Positions 5,501 to 9,780 of a stretch of DNA of 9,780 nucleotides are shown in pieces. The DNA is taken from positions 1 through 9,780 of the forward strand of contig JAFLSP010000061.1 in assembly GCA_022510885.1 (NCBI GenBank), written 5' to 3'. This DNA is from Treponema sp. (GTDB taxonomy: Bacteria > Spirochaetota > Spirochaetia > Treponematales > Treponemataceae). Under the pieces are notes generated by a model. That model was given only the letters and a program-made list of their open reading frames with translations. It did not search any database and was not told the DNA's origin. Both the position numbers and the translations under genes were made by a program. Positions within the stretch are counted from its first letter, which is position 1. Each line of letters begins with the position of its first letter.

Positions 5501-7642
5501 TTATTTCCCCTCTCTTTTTCTGATGTCCTTGAGGATGAGTTGCGGCGTTTCCATGCCGTTGAACAGGTTGCGTTTGATTTCATACAGAATGTCAACGACA
5601 TCTCCTTTGTCAAGGTCGCGGTGCAGACGGTCGCCCTCACCCCAGAATATGGCGGGCCACTTGTGCGTACCGCAGTCAAGCGTCAGCTTGAGGTGCGTGC
5701 GCTCCGTCTTGCCCAGTATTTGCGCGTCGGTGATGCGCAGCGACTGCGACATGAACGTGAGCGGCGCGTTTTGCTCGCCGTATGGCTCGAAGCGGTCTAT
5801 CACGTCCAGCACGTTGGGCTTGAGGTAGGGCGGGGGGAGTTCCGCGTCCACGTCCACGCTGTCGCGGTCGTCGTCGGCAAGTTCAATCGTGGGGGCGAGC
5901 AGTTCGAGCGTCTGCTTGAATTCGTCTAGCCGTTCCTTTTTGAGGCTGAATCCCGCCGCCGAGTTGTGTCCGCCGTGGCTCAGGAAGATGTCGTCCATCT
6001 TGTTCAGGAATCTGGTCGCGTCATAGGCGCGGCAGCTGCGCATGGAGCCGATGATGGTGTCGTCAACCACGGTCGCTACGATTGCGGGCACGTTGTGCAG
6101 GCCGCACAGTTTGCCCGCCACGAGGCCGGACACGCCACGGTGGATGCGCTCGTCAATCACCACGCAGAGTTTGTGCGCGTGCGCTTCGAGGCTTTTTTCT
6201 GCGTGCTCTGCGGCATAGACGAATGCTTCGGCATCGAGTTGTTTGCGCCGGTCGTTCAGCTCTACGATTTGGGCGGCGAGCGCGTCGCGCTTTGCGACAT
6301 CCTCTTCCAAAAAAAGTTTTGCCGCAAGCTCGGGCTGCCCGAGTCTGCCCGCCGCGTTCAGCACGGGAATGACCTGCCAGGCGAGCGTGGCGCTCGTGAC
6401 ACGTTTCCCGAGCAGTTCACGGTGTGACAGCAGTTCGAGCAGTCCCGGGCGTACCCGTCCCGCGTTGATTGCCGCAAGCCCGTGTCGCAGGAAAATGCGG
6501 TTCTCGTTCCTGAGCGGCATCACGTCGGCAATGGCGGCGAGCGCGACCAGCTGCAACTCGCGCTCCTCCTCCTGCTCGTGTTTGGGGAACTGCGCGTCGA
6601 GCTGCCTGTGTATGTAAGTGACGAATATATTGTAGAAACCTTCGATTTCCGTCGCCTTTGCGGGATTGTAGCGCGCGATTTTTGAGCGCGACTTGAGCCG
6701 CACGAGCGACATTTCTGCCATCGCCGGAATGCGCTTGGCGATTTCGGGGCGGATGTCCATCAGGTTGAATTCCACGCCCGCACCGAATGCGGCGGCAAGC
6801 ATCTTTTTCGTCTGCTCGCCGTCCCATACGAAAATCTGCTGTCCGCGCAGGAATTCCACGAGCCGCGTTCTGCTGACGGGCACGGTGCCGGGAATGACCG
6901 TCTCCTCAAGCACGGCTTTCTGCACGAGGTTCTGCACTTTCATGCAGGTGATGGTATACGCCTCGTTCACGGGGCGCACGGTCAGCAGGCAGATTTCCTG
7001 CTTGTACAGCTCGCTCTGCGCGAAGCGGAGGGCGCACATTGTCTTGAACGCCACCGCACAGCCGGAGATGTCGGCAAAGGGATAGCCTGCTCCCGCGCAC
7101 TTGGCGTTCACGATGATTGCCGGCGTGGGCAGCGTCTCGGGCGGATTGTGGTGGTCAAGCACGATGACGTCGATGCCGAGCGAGGATGCGTAGGCGACTT
7201 CCTCCGCGTTCGAGATGCCGCAGTCCACGGTGACGATGAGCGTGCCGTAGTCGGCGGCGAATTCGTCCACCACCTCCTTGCTCAGCCCGTAGGCCTCGTT
7301 CCCGCACGGAAGCCGCCACTGCGCGTCCATGCCGAGCGACGTGAGCCCCTCGTAGAGCACGGTCGTGCCCGTCACGCCGTCCACGTCGCGGTCGCCGAAG
7401 ATGAGGACTTTCTCGCCCTCGTCCCGTGCCTGCAAGATGCGGTCAACCGCGTCCTCCATGCCGGTGAACAGGAAGGGGGAGTGCAGGAAACGTTTGTCGT
7501 CCTCAAGAAAATACTGGATGTCTTCGCCCGCCGTCACGCCGCGCCGTATCAGGATGGAAGCCGTGAGCGCGTCGATGCCGTAGGTATCGGCAAGTTCTTT
7601 GGTGAGCGCGCGCGGAACGGACTTTTTGTTCCACGCCATCAT
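5501..7642 (-). CDS. recJ: Single-stranded-DNA-specific exonuclease RecJ with large internal insertion
   Basis: This 713-aa DHH-superfamily nuclease degrades ssDNA 5' to 3' in recombination and base-excision or mismatch repair, using Mn2+ or Mg2+. Visible motifs are motif I FGDRDVDGVT (82-91), motif II VTVDCG (137-142), DHH (163-165), IADVMPL (371-377), the DHHA1 region HRGVSGLVAGKL (501-512) with SHGGHNSAAGF (555-565), and a C-terminal OB fold after PYGEQN (620-625). The usual tyrosine of GDYDADG is arginine (R85); the metal-binding aspartates D84, D86, D88, D140 and D163 remain. About 155 residues (205-360) are inserted between the DHH motif region and motif IV, making it longer than E. coli RecJ (577 aa). 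I chose the ATG at 7642, which overlaps the upstream deoA stop in ATGA and has AAGGA (7656-7652) 9 nt upstream. The ATG at 7639 is equally possible. The open frame extends upstream to 8062, but that extension reads arginine/alanine-rich nonsense inside deoA. Confidence 0.96.
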   Translation of the reverse strand: MMAWNKKSVPRALTKELADTYGIDALTASILIRRGVTAGEDIQYFLEDDKRFLHSPFLFTGMEDAVDRILQARDEGEKVLIFGDRDVDGVTGTTVLYEGLTSLGMDAQWRLPCGNEAYGLSKEVVDEFAADYGTLIVTVDCGISNAEEVAYASSLGIDVIVLDHHNPPETLPTPAIIVNAKCAGAGYPFADISGCAVAFKTMCALRFAQSELYKQEICLLTVRPVNEAYTITCMKVQNLVQKAVLEETVIPGTVPVSRTRLVEFLRGQQIFVWDGEQTKKMLAAAFGAGVEFNLMDIRPEIAKRIPAMAEMSLVRLKSRSKIARYNPAKATEIEGFYNIFVTYIHRQLDAQFPKHEQEEERELQLVALAAIADVMPLRNENRIFLRHGLAAINAGRVRPGLLELLSHRELLGKRVTSATLAWQVIPVLNAAGRLGQPELAAKLFLEEDVAKRDALAAQIVELNDRRKQLDAEAFVYAAEHAEKSLEAHAHKLCVVIDERIHRGVSGLVAGKLCGLHNVPAIVATVVDDTIIGSMRSCRAYDATRFLNKMDDIFLSHGGHNSAAGFSLKKERLDEFKQTLELLAPTIELADDDRDSVDVDAELPPPYLKPNVLDVIDRFEPYGEQNAPLTFMSQSLRITDAQILGKTERTHLKLTLDCGTHKWPAIFWGEGDRLHRDLDKGDVVDILYEIKRNLFNGMETPQLILKDIRKREGK
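5506..5511 (-). promoter_or_regulatory. Ribosome binding site of the M23 peptidase gene, embedded in recJ
   Basis: AGGGGA lies 5 nt upstream of the ATG at 5500. The same bases encode the last sense codons of recJ (Glu-Gly-Lys). Ribosomes finishing RecJ would stop right beside the next start, consistent with translational coupling. Confidence 0.75.
6563..7030 (-). other. RecJ insertion domain, possible inactive DnaQ/DEDD-like fold
   Basis: These bases encode RecJ residues about 205-360, which lie between the normal DHH core (AVAFK, 196-200) and motif IV (LVALAAIADV, 365-374). Canonical RecJ has only a short linker there. The pattern is reminiscent of a DnaQ exonuclease: a first strand ICLLTV (217-222), further strands and a proline turn, a helix plus buried strand LVEFLRGQQIFVWDG (261-275) like the strand preceding the ExoII NxxFD, helix KKMLAAAF (279-286), a DI turn (296-297), and a final helix after YNPAKATEIEGFYNIF (325-340) like the ExoIII helix. 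The DEDD metal residues are absent, so it would be structural or protein-binding. This is inference from pattern only. Confidence 0.45.
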
Positions 7643-8973
7643 CCGCGGATTTCCTTGCGGATGAGCGGCTCGGCGGGGACTGCCTCGTCGCTGTAGGTAA
7701 TCGCCTCGTTCCTGAGCAGGGCGAGCGCGGGCGCAAGGCACGGCTCGTCCTTGCCGTACACGTCCATAATCACGTCGCCTTTGCGCACGGTATCGCCTGT
7801 TTTTTTGTGCAGCAGCATGCCCGCGTCCGCGCAGACGGATTCGCTTGTCTTGTTCCTGCCCACGCCTAAGTACACGCCCGCAAGCCCCGTCTTGAAGGCA
7901 TCGAGGCGCAGGAAGCCGTCGCGTTCGGCGAGCAGCTGCGCGTGGAAGGGCGAGCGGCGTTTCCCCTGCTCGTCGAGCAGCGCGTCGGGATTGCCGCCCT
8001 GCTGCGCCACGTTTTTGAGAAATCGCCGCAGCGCCTCGCCGCTTGCGACCGCCCGCTCGCACTGGCGGATGCCGTCCTCCTTGTCCTTTGCCTTGCCGCC
8101 GAGCAGAAGCATTTCCGCGCCAAGCGCGTAGGTCAGCTCCATCACGTCGGCGGGGCCGTTCCCCTGCAGGCAGGCGAGCGTCTCCTCAATCTCCAGAAAA
8201 TTGCCCACCGCCGCGCCGAGCGGCGTGTCCATGCCCGTGATGAGCGCGCTCGCCTTTTTCCCCATTGCCGCCGCCGTCCTGACGAGGCTGACCGCGAGCG
8301 TCTCTGCGTCCTCCTCCGTCTTCATGAACGCGCCCGAGCCGCACTTTACGTCGAACACCAGCCCGTCCGCGCCCTCGGCGACTTTCTTGGAGAGGATGGA
8401 CGCGGTGATGAGCGGGACTGATTCCACCGTGCCCGTCACGTCGCGCAGCGCGTACATCTTCCTGTCGGCGGGGACAATCGCGGGGGTCTGCCCCATCATC
8501 GCAAAGCCGTTCTCTGCCATAATCGCGCGGAACTGGTCGGGGGTAAGGTTCACGTTGTAGCCGGCGATGGACTCCAGCTTGTCGAGCGTGCCGCCCGTGT
8601 GTCCGAGCGCGCGTCCGCTCATCATGGGAACCTGGATGCCGCATGAGGCGACAATCGGCGCGAGCGGCAGCGAAATCTTGTCGCCCACGCCGCCCGTGGA
8701 GTGCTTGTCGATGAACGGCCCGGTCAGCCCGTCCTTGCCGCGCAGCGCGATGACCTCGCCAGAGTGCAGCATGCAGTCGGTGAGCGCGCCCGTCTCCTCA
8801 AAGGTCATGCCGTTGAAGTACACTGCCATCAGCCACGCCGAAATCTGATAGTCGGGGATGTCGCCCGCGACGTAGCCGTCGATGAGGAACTGGATTTCCT
8901 CGCGCGTGAGTGCGGTCGTTCCCTGTGTGCCCCGCGTCCCGCGCTTTTTCATGATGATGTCCGTTGCTCTCAT
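7639..8973 (-). CDS. deoA: Thymidine / pyrimidine-nucleoside phosphorylase
   Basis: This 444-aa enzyme reversibly phosphorolyses thymidine, deoxyuridine or possibly uridine to base plus (deoxy)ribose-1-phosphate in pyrimidine salvage. The helical alpha domain and phosphate-binding KHSTGGVGD (90-98) are present, as is the family signature SGRALGHTGGTLDKLE (119-134). Residues matching E. coli DeoA H85, R171, S186 and K190 are H91, R177, S192 and K196, with identical spacing. VKCGSGAFMKT (209-219) and the C-terminal domain (about 345-444) complete the fold. The constant +6 offset is explained by an in-frame Arg-Gly-Thr-type repeat at 11-19. The sequence cannot separate a strict thymidine phosphorylase (DeoA) from a broader Pdp; the N-terminus looks Pdp-like. 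Its start ATG overlaps the recO stop, and its stop overlaps the recJ start (both ATGA). The frame is open upstream to 9228, but that part is a shadow of recO. Confidence 0.95.
   Translation of the reverse strand: MRATDIIMKKRGTRGTQGTTALTREEIQFLIDGYVAGDIPDYQISAWLMAVYFNGMTFEETGALTDCMLHSGEVIALRGKDGLTGPFIDKHSTGGVGDKISLPLAPIVASCGIQVPMMSGRALGHTGGTLDKLESIAGYNVNLTPDQFRAIMAENGFAMMGQTPAIVPADRKMYALRDVTGTVESVPLITASILSKKVAEGADGLVFDVKCGSGAFMKTEEDAETLAVSLVRTAAAMGKKASALITGMDTPLGAAVGNFLEIEETLACLQGNGPADVMELTYALGAEMLLLGGKAKDKEDGIRQCERAVASGEALRRFLKNVAQQGGNPDALLDEQGKRRSPFHAQLLAERDGFLRLDAFKTGLAGVYLGVGRNKTSESVCADAGMLLHKKTGDTVRKGDVIMDVYGKDEPCLAPALALLRNEAITYSDEAVPAEPLIRKEIRG
7652..7656 (-). promoter_or_regulatory. Ribosome binding site of recJ
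   Basis: AAGGA sits 9 nt upstream of the ATG at 7642, within the final codons of deoA. It supports the recJ start at 7642 or 7639 rather than any start further upstream. Confidence 0.6.
8917..8943 (-). repeat. Three imperfect 9-nt tandem units (Arg/Gln-Gly-Thr) in the deoA N-terminus
   Basis: Read on the - strand, codons 11-19 of the phosphorylase gene encode RGT-RGT-QGT. The three 9-nt units are cgcgggacg, cggggcaca and cagggaacg. The block sits in the loop between the first helix (DIIMKK, 5-10) and the second (LTREEIQFL, 22-30), where other family members have only a few residues. The degenerate third positions suggest an old expansion rather than an actively slipping repeat. Confidence 0.6.
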
Positions 8974-9746
8974 AGTATTCCGACTCCCGATTCCAGCGAT
9001 TTGAGTTTCATTCCGCAGGCATTTTCTATTAAATAGAAGCAGAGTTGCTTCATCTCCGCCATCGTCTGCGCGTCCACGCCGATGGCACGCACGCGGCCCG
9101 GCGGCAGGTCGCTGACGGCCTCCAAATAGGTGAGCGCGCCGCGGCCGAGCACGAGCGGACGCGAGCGGATGTCGGCGCAGTCGCCGCAGACAAAGCCGTT
9201 CTCGCCCGCCTCGTATGCCGCCTTCCATGATAGCGTATTTTCCGCGATTGTACTACCCAAAAATGAACTTCCGCACGCCACGCACTGCCGCGTCTGCGGG
9301 CGGACGCCGAGCAGCGCGAGATACCGCCACACAAAGCGTACCAACCCGAGCCGGCTTTCGTTTTCGCTTGTCAGTTCCATGCCGTCAAGCAGTCCGTTGA
9401 TGAGCTGCCAGCAGTCCGCGCTCGACCCGGCGCATTTTGTTTTGACCGCGATTTCCGCCGCGAACGCCGCCGCCCAGCCTTTGAAGAGGTTTTCGCGGAA
9501 CGAGAGGTGGTAGTGCGTCACGTCAAAGTCCGTGATTTTGCAGGTCTGCCGCCGCTCGTCCTTGTACAGCCATACTCGCCCCCGGTTAAACGGCACGACG
9601 AGCGAGCGCAATCTGCTCTTCGGTCCGCCGAACAGCGTCGCGGAGAACACGCCCTCCTGTGCGGAAAGCAGCGTGACTGAACGGTTGCTTTCCCCCTGCG
9701 CGCGCACCGCGAGGACGAGTGCTTCTTGTACGGCATCCCTGCTCAT
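8970..9746 (-). CDS. recO: DNA repair protein RecO
   Basis: This 258-aa RecF-pathway mediator binds ssDNA and SSB, anneals strands and helps load RecA on gaps. The N-terminal OB fold (about 1-80) starts with EALVLAVRAQGESNRSVTLL (8-27), matching the family pattern in which a Gly-Glu precedes an Asp/Asn-Arg. It continues with GGPKSRLRSLVVPFNRG (40-56), a basic DNA-binding loop. A helical middle follows, and a C4 zinc finger uses C155 and C158 in QCVACG and C187 and C190 in VCGDC. The C-terminal helix is 226-245. Length is normal. The ATG at 9746 is the only plausible start at the expected N-terminus; AAGGA lies just upstream, though close to it. The TGA stop (8972-8970) overlaps the deoA start. 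The grouping with recJ fits a shared RecF-pathway role. Confidence 0.95.
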   Translation of the reverse strand: MSRDAVQEALVLAVRAQGESNRSVTLLSAQEGVFSATLFGGPKSRLRSLVVPFNRGRVWLYKDERRQTCKITDFDVTHYHLSFRENLFKGWAAAFAAEIAVKTKCAGSSADCWQLINGLLDGMELTSENESRLGLVRFVWRYLALLGVRPQTRQCVACGSSFLGSTIAENTLSWKAAYEAGENGFVCGDCADIRSRPLVLGRGALTYLEAVSDLPPGRVRAIGVDAQTMAEMKQLCFYLIENACGMKLKSLESGVGIL

Positions 9747-9780
9747 TGTCCTTGTCCCCGCGCTGTCACATCCTGCTCCT
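9743..9780 (-). CDS. Possible C-terminal end of an upstream gene (partial, cut by window edge)
   Basis: On the - strand one frame is open from the window edge and ends at TGA 9745-9743, giving a C-terminus of Glu-Gln-Asp-Val-Thr-Ala-Arg-Gly-Gln-Gly-Gln. That stop would overlap the recO start as ATGA, the same junction type seen at two others in this operon. The alternative frame stops earlier, at a TGA near 9768. Eleven residues are too few to name a family, so this rests on the junction pattern alone. Confidence 0.25.
   Translation of the reverse strand, partial: EQDVTARGQGQ

Noticed and set aside
7148..7696. 182-codon plus-strand open frame opposite recJ and the end of deoA
   Set aside because: It spans the antisense of two conserved genes and shows only shadow-type composition.
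7643..8062. N-terminal extension of recJ by 140 codons
   Set aside because: The extension is Arg/Ala-rich low-information sequence fully inside the conserved deoA gene. The RecJ family start fits the ATG at 7642, which has a Shine-Dalgarno sequence.
8974..9228. N-terminal extension of the phosphorylase by 85 codons
   Set aside because: It lies within recO in another frame. The family N-terminus (MRATDIIMKK) begins at 8973.
1..9780. tRNA or rRNA genes, CRISPR arrays, insertion sequences, phage or defence genes
   Set aside because: I looked on both strands and found none. Essentially every base is accounted for by eight housekeeping or conserved genes.

Overview
The window looks like a GC-rich (near 60% by eye) spirochaete chromosome segment, most likely from a treponeme. 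I infer this from the non-canonical, treponeme-like NAD+-dependent DNA ligase and the spirochaete-style lipoprotein signal. An uncharacterized cytosolic protein of a kind I associate with treponemes also points that way. This assignment rests on pattern recognition, not a database search. I see no mobile element, CRISPR array, tRNA or rRNA. Coding density is almost total: the only intergenic base pairs inside the window are 4 nt at 1175-1178, plus the short window edges.

The layout is two convergent gene trains. On the + strand (17-4496) run an uncharacterized 385-aa cytosolic protein with a faint GHKL-ATPase-like C-terminal half, a putative 226-aa lipoprotein, trmB (tRNA m7G46 methyltransferase) and ligA (NAD+-dependent DNA ligase). 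On the - strand, read from 9746 down to 4493, run recO, a thymidine/pyrimidine-nucleoside phosphorylase (deoA-like), recJ and a secreted M23-family metallopeptidase. The two trains meet tail to tail in a 4-nt overlap, where the palindrome CTAG (4493-4496) supplies the TAG stop of both ligA and the M23 gene.

The genes are packed like translationally coupled operons. ATGA start/stop overlaps join trmB-ligA, recO-deoA and deoA-recJ. The lipoprotein gene and trmB overlap by 8 nt. The recJ stop (TAA) directly abuts the M23 ATG. Functionally the minus train mixes recombination and repair (RecO loads RecA; RecJ is the 5'-3' ssDNA exonuclease of the RecF pathway) with nucleoside salvage and a cell-wall hydrolase. 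The plus train adds ligase and tRNA modification.

This is mainly a housekeeping region and I do not see an obvious new defence or mobile system. The observations most worth pursuing are: (1) a roughly 155-residue insertion inside the RecJ DHH core that resembles a catalytically dead DnaQ/DEDD exonuclease fold; (2) the degenerate GHKL-like architecture of the first protein; (3) the shared CTAG stop with no room for a terminator between converging operons; and (4) an in-frame RGT-type 9-nt repeat expansion near the N-terminus of the phosphorylase.
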